From: SVTX01 sp045602385
Lineage (GTDB): Bacteria; Bacillota; Clostridia; Oscillospirales; CAG-272
NCBI GenBank assembly: GCA_045602385.1
Contig: JAZSBL010000046.1
Location: 1-40,799, forward strand
Length of the DNA: 40,799 nt
Direction: 5' to 3'
Of this stretch, positions 32,373 through 38,045 are shown piece after piece. The notes under the pieces were generated by a model. The model made no database searches. It was not told where the DNA came from and worked only from the letters and a program-made list of their open reading frames with translations. Each line of letters starts with the position of its first letter. Position 1 is the stretch's first letter. The translations under genes were made by a program, and so were the position numbers.

Positions 32373-32405
32373 AAAAAACACACGGCGCATAGCCGTGTGT
32401 TTTTT
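32373..32405 (-). terminator. Intrinsic terminator after rplA
   Basis: ACACACGGC pairs with GCCGTGTGT around GCATA, with A and T runs on the sides, 14 bases after the rplA stop codon. It ends the ribosomal-protein operon here. Confidence 0.92.
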
Positions 32406-32418
32406 ATCAATCAGCTTA

Positions 32419-33105
32419 TTAGCCAAGCTTACCCTGGTTGATCTTGATACCGGGGCCCATTGTAGATGCAACTACGCAGGACTTGATGTACTGACCCTTA
32501 GCTGCAGCGGGCTTTGCCTTGATGATCGCGCCGAGAAGTGTGTTGAAGTTCTCAGCGAGCTTCTCTTCGCCAAAGCTTGCTTTACCGATGGGGCAGTGGA
32601 TGATGTTGGTCTTGTCAAGTCTGTACTCAATCTTACCTGCCTTAGCCTCTGTAACAGCGCGTGCTACGTCGGGAGTAACAGTTCCTGCCTTAGGAGAAGG
32701 CATAAGTCCCTTAGGACCGAGGACCTTACCGAGCTTACCGATAACACCCATCATGTCGGGGGAAGCTACTACTACGTCGAAGTCAAACCAGTTCTCTGTT
32801 GTGATCTTCTCTGCGTACTCTGCGCCGCCTGCGTAATCTGCGCCTGCGTCAAGAGCTGCCTGAACCTTATCACCCTTTGCGAAAACAAGAACCTTAACCT
32901 TCTTACCTGTACCGTTGGGGAGAACTACCGCGCCTCTAACCTGCTGGTCAGCGTGACGGGAGTCAACACCGAGACGAACGTGTACTTCGATTGTTTCATC
33001 AAACTTTGCCTTAGATGTCTGGCATACAAGACTAAGAGCCTCAGAAGGGTCGTAAAGTCTGTTCTTTTCGATAAGCTTTGCGCTATCTGTATATTTCTTT
33101 CCCAT
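32419..33105 (-). CDS. rplA: Ribosomal protein L1
   Basis: 228 residues, normal length. L1 binds 23S rRNA at the mobile stalk near the exit site and in many bacteria represses its own operon. Visible: YDPSEALSLVCQTSKAKFDE near residue 19, VRGAVVLPNGTGKKVKVLVF near 57, MGVIGKLGKVLGPKGLMPSP near 120, and GTVTPDVARAVTEAKAGKIE. The expected terminal region with TMGPGIKI is present. It follows rplK by 18 bases and is the last gene before a terminator. Confidence 0.98.
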   Translation of the reverse strand: MGKKYTDSAKLIEKNRLYDPSEALSLVCQTSKAKFDETIEVHVRLGVDSRHADQQVRGAVVLPNGTGKKVKVLVFAKGDKVQAALDAGADYAGGAEYAEKITTENWFDFDVVVASPDMMGVIGKLGKVLGPKGLMPSPKAGTVTPDVARAVTEAKAGKIEYRLDKTNIIHCPIGKASFGEEKLAENFNTLLGAIIKAKPAAAKGQYIKSCVVASTMGPGIKINQGKLG

Positions 33106-33123
33106 TACAACTTACCTCCTTAA

Positions 33124-33549
33124 TTAGTCTTCAACAAGAACGCCCATAGAACGAGCTGTTCCTGCTACCATGCTCATTGCAGCCTCAATGGAGCCTGCGT
33201 TGAGGTCGGGCATCTTTGTTTCAGCGATCTTTCTAACCTGCTCTGCGGTGATCTTTGCAACCTTGTCCTTGTTGGGCTTAGCAGAGCCGGACTCGATGCC
33301 TGCTGCCTTCTTGATAAGAACTGCTGCAGGGGGAGTCTTTGTGATAAATGTGAAAGAACGGTCAGCGTAAACTGTGATAACAACAGGGATGATAAGACCC
33401 ATGTCGTTCTTTGTTCTCTCGTTAAATTCCTTTGTAAATACGGGAATAGCAACACCGTACTGACCAAGAGCAGGACCTACGGGAGGCTGAGGAGTAGCCT
33501 TACCTGCGGGGAGCTGCAACTTGATATAACCCATTATTTTCTTTGCCAT
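33124..33549 (-). CDS. rplK: Ribosomal protein L11
   Basis: 141 residues. KLQLPAGKATPQPPVGPALG near the start and the C-terminal rRNA-binding domain with GSAKPNKDKVAKITAEQVRK and SMVAGTARSMGVLVED are typical. L11 forms the base of the factor-binding stalk with 23S rRNA. GGAGG precedes the ATG by 11 bases. The 131-base gap upstream is long for this operon and is hairpin-rich. Confidence 0.98.
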   Translation of the reverse strand: MAKKIMGYIKLQLPAGKATPQPPVGPALGQYGVAIPVFTKEFNERTKNDMGLIIPVVITVYADRSFTFITKTPPAAVLIKKAAGIESGSAKPNKDKVAKITAEQVRKIAETKMPDLNAGSIEAAMSMVAGTARSMGVLVED

Positions 33550-33680
33550 AATTAATTATACCTCCATAGTGGTTACTTTCATCGGGAGAATTAAAGTGAA
33601 ATTTTCTCCCTCCCACTTTACGCCGTTCGGCGGACGGATTTTCCTTTATCGAAATCCGTAAAGCATTTGTTTTTAAGGAC
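33550..33680 (-). promoter_or_regulatory. Structured nusG-rplK spacer, candidate L1 control site
   Basis: On the minus strand the spacer can form at least three hairpins: ACGGATTT with AAAATCCGT, CGCCG-aa-CGGCG, and GGGAGAA (33584-33590 on plus) with TTCTCCC (33604-33610). The last lies about 35 bases before the rplK start. In other bacteria L1 binds the leader of the rplK-rplA mRNA and represses it. Position fits that role; I did not verify the L1-binding consensus. Confidence 0.4.
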
Positions 33681-34229
33681 TTACGCCTTAAGCTTGATAG
33701 CCTCGGACTCAATTTCGACAGGCATATCTCTGCGTCCGCGCTTTACAAGTACCGTGATGATCTTGAGGTCCTCGGAAATGGCCTGAACCGTTCCCTCATA
33801 TCCCTCAAAGAGGCCTGCGATAACGACAACCTCGTCGCCAACCTTATAGCTGAGCTGAACCTTAACGTCCTCGGTAGCTTCAAGATTAATATCAAGAACC
33901 TCTTGCTCGGACAGGGGTGCAGGACGCGATCCGGGGCCTACGAAGCCTGTAACACCGGTGATGTTTCTGACTGCGTGCCAGCTCTCATCGGTCATTATCA
34001 TTTTTACGAAAACGTAGGAGGGGAAAGTCTTTATCTCGACAACCTTTTCCTTGTCTCCGTTCTTTTCGATCACTGTCTCGCTGGGAACCTTGATGTCGTA
34101 AATAAGATGACCAAGATTGCGGTTTTCAATGATCTTTTCAAGGTTTGCCTTTACCTTGTTTTCATAGCCTGAGTAGGTGTGCGCAATGTACCATCTTAGG
34201 CCTACGTTCATTCCATCAATATCACTCAT
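33681..34229 (-). CDS. nusG: Transcription termination/antitermination factor NusG
   Basis: 182 residues: the NGN domain starts LRWYIAHTYSGYENKVKANL near residue 11, followed by YVFVKMIMTDESWHAVRNIT and GVTGFVGPGSRPAPLSEQE. The C-terminal KOW domain is VGDEVVVIAGLFEGYEGTVQ. NusG rides on RNA polymerase and affects pausing and coupling to ribosomes. GGAG precedes the ATG; secE ends 14 bases upstream. An insert of about 12 residues between the NGN strands (IEKNGDKEKVVEIKTF) is common in Firmicutes. Confidence 0.97.
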   Translation of the reverse strand: MSDIDGMNVGLRWYIAHTYSGYENKVKANLEKIIENRNLGHLIYDIKVPSETVIEKNGDKEKVVEIKTFPSYVFVKMIMTDESWHAVRNITGVTGFVGPGSRPAPLSEQEVLDINLEATEDVKVQLSYKVGDEVVVIAGLFEGYEGTVQAISEDLKIITVLVKRGRRDMPVEIESEAIKLKA

Positions 34230-34243
34230 TTTAAAGCTCCGTA

Positions 34244-34660
34244 TTAGTGAAATAATTCAGCAAGTGAGCTGATACCCGTCTGGAATGCAAAGTCCATAAG
34301 TCCGATTGCAACTGCGAACGCAATCGCAACGATCGCAACCACGAGGAAGCCCTTGCGGGTATTCTCCTTGGATGTCCAGACTATCTTCTTAAGCTCGCTC
34401 TTTACGGAACGCAAGAATGCGCCAAGCTTTTTGTGGAATCTGATAGCGACGATAGCTATTATCACTATTATACCTGCAATTATTGCAGAATTAATAATGA
34501 GAGTAGTAGTCGTTTCTTCTCTTTCGATTCGCTCTGACTCGGATTCTGTAACAGCTTCGGTTTCAGCGTCAGCTGCTGCGATGCTTACTGTAAAGAGAGA
34601 TACAACCAACACAAGGGACAAGAGAAGAGCGATAATACTTCTTTTTGTTGTGACAGTCAT
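34244..34660 (-). CDS. secE: Preprotein translocase subunit SecE with N-terminal extension
   Basis: 138 residues. The conserved SecE core occupies the C-terminal half: amphipathic helix FLRSVKSELKKIVWTSKENT (about 82-101) followed by a membrane helix KGFLVVAIVAIAFAVAIGLM. SecE clamps SecY in the protein export channel. The N-terminal half is unusual for a Gram-positive, where SecE is commonly about 60-75 residues. It has a signal-like helix (IIALLLSLVLVVSLFTVSIA) with AADA after it, a Glu/Thr-rich linker (residues 32-53), and a second helix IINSAIIAGIIVIIAIVAI. The ATG at 34660 is preferred, with GGAGG upstream; the five-residue longer reading would begin at a TTG. It sits between rpmG and nusG as expected. 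Confidence 0.93.
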   Translation of the reverse strand: MTVTTKRSIIALLLSLVLVVSLFTVSIAAADAETEAVTESESERIEREETTTTLIINSAIIAGIIVIIAIVAIRFHKKLGAFLRSVKSELKKIVWTSKENTRKGFLVVAIVAIAFAVAIGLMDFAFQTGISSLAELFH

Positions 34661-34675
34661 ATTATTCCTCCTCAA

Positions 34676-34837
34676 TCACTTAGACTCTTTGTGAAGAGTG
34701 TGCTTGCGGCAGAACTTGCAATACTTGTTAAGTTCCAATCTGTCCGGATCATTCTTCTTGTTCTTCTTTGTGTCGTAGTTTCTCTGCTTGCACTCTGTGC
34801 ATACGAGAGTTACTTTGACTCTTGCATCATTAGCCAT
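34676..34837 (-). CDS. rpmG: Ribosomal protein L33
   Basis: 53 residues, read directly from the minus strand: MANDARVKVTLVCTECKQRN near the start and LELNKYCKFCRKHTLHKESK at the end. Two CxxC pairs (CTEC and CKFC) make it the zinc-binding form of L33. GGGAGGTG precedes the ATG by about eight bases. It is the first gene of rpmG-secE-nusG-rplK-rplA; secE starts 15 bases downstream. The promoter at 34962-34990 is a perfect consensus. Confidence 0.96.
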   Translation of the reverse strand: MANDARVKVTLVCTECKQRNYDTKKNKKNDPDRLELNKYCKFCRKHTLHKESK

Positions 34838-34955
34838 GATTTCGGCACCTCCCATTTAAAATTTATTTGACCGTTATACGGTCTGTGTACCTCCCTCTGA
34901 AAACGGTGTACCCTTTTGCGCACAGGGCACGAAAAAAAAGCCCTTTTACAGAGGT
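34838..34955 (-). other. Leader of the rpmG operon with several hairpins
   Basis: About 118 bases lie between the predicted transcript start and rpmG. On the minus strand GTACCTCTG at the beginning can pair with CAGAGG.GAGGTAC further on, enclosing an AAAAGGG/CCCTTTT-type pairing. A separate perfect hairpin GACCGT-ATA-ACGGTC (34869-34883) precedes the ribosome site. No known leader class was recognised. Confidence 0.45.
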
Positions 34956-34961
34956 ACGGAA

Positions 34962-34990
34962 ATTATACCATAAAACAGGGGGCTTGTCAA
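34962..34990 (-). promoter_or_regulatory. Consensus promoter of the rpmG-secE-nusG-rplKA operon
   Basis: On the minus strand TTGACA, exactly 17 bases, TATAAT, a perfect sigma-A consensus as expected for ribosomal genes. Confidence 0.92.
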
Positions 34991-35055
34991 GGGTTTTGGC
35001 GAAATTTTTTCTACTATATTTATATATAGTCAAAGGATTTTTGTGGCGTTACTAT

Positions 35056-35329
35056 ATGTCGTACAAGGCGGAGTTTTGAACACTAAATGTAGTACGACAT
35101 GCTTGCGCCCGGTGCAAGCAATCAAGGCGTGAGCCTTGTATGGAATCCGCAGCTTGCCTGCGGTATGGAATCAGACCGAAGGTCTGCATGGAATCATCAC
35201 AAAGTGATGCATGGAATCAAGACGAAGGAAGATGCACGCTGGCGCGTGATGCCATGCCGCCGCGAAGCGGCGAATTCCATACACCGCACTTCGCGCGGTG
35301 ATGCCATACCAATCCTTCGGATTGGATAG
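35056..35329. repeat. Array of about nine small hairpins with a strand-flipping ATGGAATC spacer
   Basis: An outer inverted pair ATGTCGTAC (35056-35064) and GTACGACAT (35092-35100) is followed by short hairpins: GCTTGC/GCAAGC, CAAGGC-gtga-GCCTTG, CCGCAG/CTGCGG, CAGACC-gaa-GGTCTG, CATCAC-aaa-GTGATG, a CACGC/GCGTG hairpin, CGCCGC-gaa-GCGGCG, ACCGC/GCGGT and CCAATCC-ttc-GGATTGG. In the first half the spacer is ATGGAATC. In the second it appears inverted as GATGCCAT or GAATTCCAT. It fills the space between the tRNA terminator and the ribosomal operon promoter and holds no gene. Confidence 0.7.
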
Positions 35330-35330
35330 A

Positions 35331-35358
35331 AAAAAGCAAGTCTTTCGACTTGCTTTTT
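35331..35358 (-). terminator. Intrinsic terminator of the tRNA-Arg gene
   Basis: AAAAAGCAAGTC pairs with GACTTGCTTTTT around a four-base loop (GAAA on the minus strand), three bases after the tRNA 3' end. Confidence 0.92.
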
Positions 35359-35361
35359 TCT

Positions 35362-35438
35362 TGGCGTACCATGAGGGATTCGAACCCCCGACCTTTTGGT
35401 TCGTAGCCAAACACTCTATCCGGCTGAGCTAATGGTAC
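35362..35438 (-). tRNA. tRNA-Arg (anticodon ACG)
   Basis: The minus strand folds as a complete cloverleaf of 77 bases with CCA encoded. The acceptor stem GTACCAT pairs with ATGGTAC, the D arm includes TAGCTCAGCCGGATAGAG, the anticodon stem TTTGG/CCAAA encloses loop CTACGAA with anticodon ACG, and the T arm is CGGGGGTTCGAATCCCTC. A34 is expected to be edited to inosine so that CGU, CGC and CGA are read. It is a single-gene unit with its own promoter and terminator. Confidence 0.96.
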
Positions 35439-35456
35439 ATTTTTTCGTACTTATAT

Positions 35457-35484
35457 ATCATATCACAAATTCCAAATTTGTCAA
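35457..35484 (-). promoter_or_regulatory. Promoter of the tRNA-Arg gene
   Basis: On the minus strand TTGACA, 16 bases, TATGAT, about 20 bases upstream of the mature 5' end. Confidence 0.8.
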
Positions 35485-35554
35485 TACCTTTTATGAAAAA
35501 AATTGAAATAATTATACCAAAACGCCAAGCAAGGCCGTTTTTATCTTCGAAATA

Positions 35555-35583
35555 TTGACTTTTTAAGCCGTCTGGTATAAAAT
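35555..35583 (+). promoter_or_regulatory. Promoter of the metallophosphoesterase gene
   Basis: TTGACT, 17 bases, TAAAAT, giving a leader of only about 25 bases. Confidence 0.7.
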
Positions 35584-35614
35584 ATTATCATAACATTAAG
35601 AAAGGTCGAAATGC

Positions 35615-37024
35615 ATGAAAAAGCATATTTCCCTGCTTTTAGCAATATTGATGTGCCTGTCGCTTATCTCTTGCGGCGTGGAAGTCCAAACTTCAAACGA
35701 CAGCCACACGGGTACATATATAGATACGGCAACCGAGTCAGAGTCAACTGCCTGTGCGACGGAAGACTACGGTACAACCGGGTGTGTAACCGATAACATG
35801 GCAGATGTAACCGAACCGGACTCAGAATCAAAAGACATAATGCTCGAATCAGAATCGCCAGTCGAATCCGACACCGAGCCCGAAGTGTCAACTGAAACTA
35901 CTGTGGCAGAAACAGAAACAAAAACGGAGACTTCAACTGAAGCTGAGACGGAGGACGTTATGGATCAAGTAGATTTTATAGTGAGCGTTCCCGAGAGTAA
36001 AGAGCCCGTGATACTGCAGCTTACCGATCCGCAGATAATAGATCCGACACAGCAGAGATCTGAAACCAGACTGTCAAGCTCGCTTGCGGCATATTGGGCA
36101 ACCGATAAAAAGGACGAGCTTTGCTACGACTATCTCAGAGATATAATTGGCGCGACCAAGCCTGATCTCATAATCCTCACGGGCGACATAGTTTACGGCG
36201 AATTTGACGACAACGGCGAGAATTTCCTTGAATTCATCAAATTTATGGAGAGCTTTGATATCCCGTGGGCACCCGTGTTTGGAAATCACGATAACGAAAG
36301 CAAAATGGGAGCGGATTGGCAGAGCGCACAGCTTGAAAACGCAAAAAACTGCCTCTTTAAGCAAAGAACCCTCACGGGTAACGGCAACTACACCGTAGGA
36401 ATCGAGCAGGGCGGCAAGCTGACGCGCGTATTTTTCATGCTTGACAGCAACGGATGTGGCGGGGCAAGCACCGCAAGCACCAAAAACGGCCACACCAAGA
36501 CCAGCGCGGGATTTGGTAATGATCAGATATCCTGGTACACAAATCTTGCGAAGGCAATTACTCGCCTCTCCCCCGAAACCAAGCTTTCTATGGCGTTCCA
36601 CATGCAGATAGAGGCGTTCAAGGATGCAATGTCTATCTATTCGGTGAACGGCAGTTACACCAACGTCTTTATCGATGAGGCGGATAACAGATCAGACGGA
36701 GATTTCGGATTTACCGGACGAGGCGCGAAGGGCGCGTGGGATTCCGATTATACCGTATGGAACAGCATCAAGGCACTCGGCTATGATTCAATATTTGTCG
36801 GCCACGAGCATTCCAATAGCTCAAGCATAGTTTACGAGGGCATAAGACTTCAATACGGAATGAAATGCTCCGCATACGATAGAAATAACTATATAAAAAC
36901 CGACGGCTCTATTGAGGTTGCGGCATATTCATCGAACAATACCCCGTGGCTTGGCGGCTCGGTGTTCAGCTTAGACGCGGACGGCGAGATCAAGGATCCG
37001 TATATCTACTATTGCGGAAACTGA
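35615..37024 (+). CDS. Surface lipoprotein metallophosphoesterase
   Basis: 469 residues. A lipoprotein signal (MKKHISLLLAILMCLSLISC, lipobox LISC, cysteine at 20) is followed by a Ser/Thr/Glu/Asp-rich stalk of about 95 residues, such as SESPVESDTEPEVSTETTVA, which should hold the enzyme away from the membrane. The catalytic domain has calcineurin-like motifs in order: VILQLTDPQI near 132 (Asp of motif I, with Gln where His is usual), LIILTGDIVYG near 186, PVFGNHDNES near 220, AFHMQIEAF near 329 and IFVGHEHSNSSS near 394. The substrate is probably an extracellular phosphate ester. AAAGGTCG precedes the ATG. No terminator is obvious after the stop codon. Confidence 0.9.
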   Translation: MKKHISLLLAILMCLSLISCGVEVQTSNDSHTGTYIDTATESESTACATEDYGTTGCVTDNMADVTEPDSESKDIMLESESPVESDTEPEVSTETTVAETETKTETSTEAETEDVMDQVDFIVSVPESKEPVILQLTDPQIIDPTQQRSETRLSSSLAAYWATDKKDELCYDYLRDIIGATKPDLIILTGDIVYGEFDDNGENFLEFIKFMESFDIPWAPVFGNHDNESKMGADWQSAQLENAKNCLFKQRTLTGNGNYTVGIEQGGKLTRVFFMLDSNGCGGASTASTKNGHTKTSAGFGNDQISWYTNLAKAITRLSPETKLSMAFHMQIEAFKDAMSIYSVNGSYTNVFIDEADNRSDGDFGFTGRGAKGAWDSDYTVWNSIKALGYDSIFVGHEHSNSSSIVYEGIRLQYGMKCSAYDRNNYIKTDGSIEVAAYSSNNTPWLGGSVFSLDADGEIKDPYIYYCGN

Positions 37025-37213
37025 CACGTCGGTAATCGATTGATGACAATTTTAGACTTTTAGCAGACTCAAACTTGTAAAAATAGACAAAAAATCACAA
37101 AAATACCTCGTGTTTTCATAATATTTGCACAATGTTAATTTTTTGGTCATAAAAATTAAACGGCGATATGTTAAAATAAAAGTACAATAAGGCGAAGACT
37201 TAAAATTTCATAT

Positions 37214-37298
37214 GAAGGGCGGGATGCACGCAGTAAGGCTAAATGACAAGTTTAGCGGACTTTTGCGGCTTCCGCTCTTCCCTTTTTAGTCGCCCTTC
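37214..37298 (+). ncRNA. Structured leader RNA upstream of hpf
   Basis: GAAGGGCG (37214-37221) pairs with CGCCCTTC (37291-37298), enclosing about 70 bases that fold further. CGCAGTAAG (37229-37237) faces CTTTTGCG (37260-37267), and GCTAAA-tgacaag-TTTAGC (37238-37256) forms a terminal hairpin. A competing hairpin GCGG-CTT-CCGC (37265-37275) would break the second helix. Structured RNA motifs associated with raiA/hpf genes of Firmicutes have been described (raiA and raiA-hairpin motifs); I cannot confirm membership. The stretch 37025-37213 before it is AT-rich and holds no gene; a promoter is likely in it but I could not fix one. Confidence 0.55.
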
Positions 37299-37361
37299 GG
37301 TATGGAAATGGTCCGTGCCGTTAAAATAAACATCGCCGCCATGTGCGGCAAGGAGGTACCT

Positions 37362-37904
37362 ATGAAGATAAACATTATCGGCAGGCAGTTAAACGTTTAT
37401 GATGACACCAAGACAATGATAACCGAAAAGCTTTCTAAGCTTGACAAGTATTTTGGCGAAGAAGGAAGCGCCACGGTGTCGCTCAGTCACAAGCGTAACC
37501 TTTCTACGCTTGAGATAACGATAAAGGCCTCAGGCACTCTTTTCAGAAGCGAGGTTGACGCCGAGAGCTTCAGAGATGCTATGGATAAGTCGATTGATAA
37601 TATAGAAAGACAGATAAGAAAGAATAAATCCAAGCTCCGCAAGAAGCTGCGCGAGGGAGTGATACCCGACGGAGCTATAGCCGCGGCGGCTCTTGAGCCG
37701 AGCGATGAGGAGACCGAGCAGCAGGACATCATTATAAGAAAGAAGAAGTTTGAGTATACACCGATGTATCCCGAGGAGGCTATTATGCAAATGAACCTTA
37801 TCGGACACACCTTCTTCGTATTCAACGACGCGTCCACGGGTAAGACCTGCGTGGTATATGCCAGAAAGGATGGCAACTACGGACTTATCGAGCCCGAGAA
37901 CTGA
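37362..37904 (+). CDS. hpf: Ribosome hibernation promoting factor, long form
   Basis: 180 residues. The N-terminal domain MKINIIGRQLNVYDDTKTMI, then EKLSKLDKYFGEEGSATVSL, binds the 30S decoding region, and the segment to about residue 100 ends in the basic KNKSKLRKKL. The C-terminal domain (about 125-180: KFEYTPMYPEEAIMQMNLIG and HTFFVFNDASTGKTCVVYAR) dimerises and joins two 70S ribosomes into inactive 100S particles in slow growth. AAGGAGGT precedes the ATG at 37362; a frame starting 20 codons earlier lacks a ribosome site and runs through the leader. A structured leader and its own terminator make it a single-gene unit, likely controlled by growth phase. Confidence 0.96.
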   Translation: MKINIIGRQLNVYDDTKTMITEKLSKLDKYFGEEGSATVSLSHKRNLSTLEITIKASGTLFRSEVDAESFRDAMDKSIDNIERQIRKNKSKLRKKLREGVIPDGAIAAAALEPSDEETEQQDIIIRKKKFEYTPMYPEEAIMQMNLIGHTFFVFNDASTGKTCVVYARKDGNYGLIEPEN

Positions 37905-37936
37905 TGCCTGTCCAATAAAACACAAATGAATAGCAA

Positions 37937-37970
37937 AAGCCGAGAGGTCCTGCGACCTCTCGGCTTATTT
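37937..37970 (+). terminator. Intrinsic terminator of hpf
   Basis: Thirteen-base perfect stem AAGCCGAGAGGTC with its complement around CTGC, followed by ATTTATTCC. It lies about 30 bases after the stop codon. Confidence 0.85.
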
Positions 37971-38002
37971 ATTCCTTATTAAAGGTTTTGGGAAGGGTTC
38001 AA

Positions 38003-38033
38003 GGGAAAGCCCTTTTACAAAAAAGGGTTTCCC
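38003..38033 (-). terminator. Terminator-like hairpin after pepD, part of a repeat
   Basis: GGGAAA.CCCTTTT pairs with AAAAGGGTTTCCC around ACAA, with one bulged base. It begins about 12 bases after the pepD stop codon. The preceding plus-strand sequence TTATTAAAGGTTTTG (37977 on) also occurs in reverse beside the nifJ hairpin at 7678-7745. Confidence 0.6.
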
Positions 38034-38045
38034 TATCGCATCCCT

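Noticed and set aside
37302..37361. Twenty-residue N-terminal extension of the hibernation factor
   Set aside because: It has no ribosome site, does not resemble the family N-terminus, and a strong AAGGAGGT site fixes the start at 37362.
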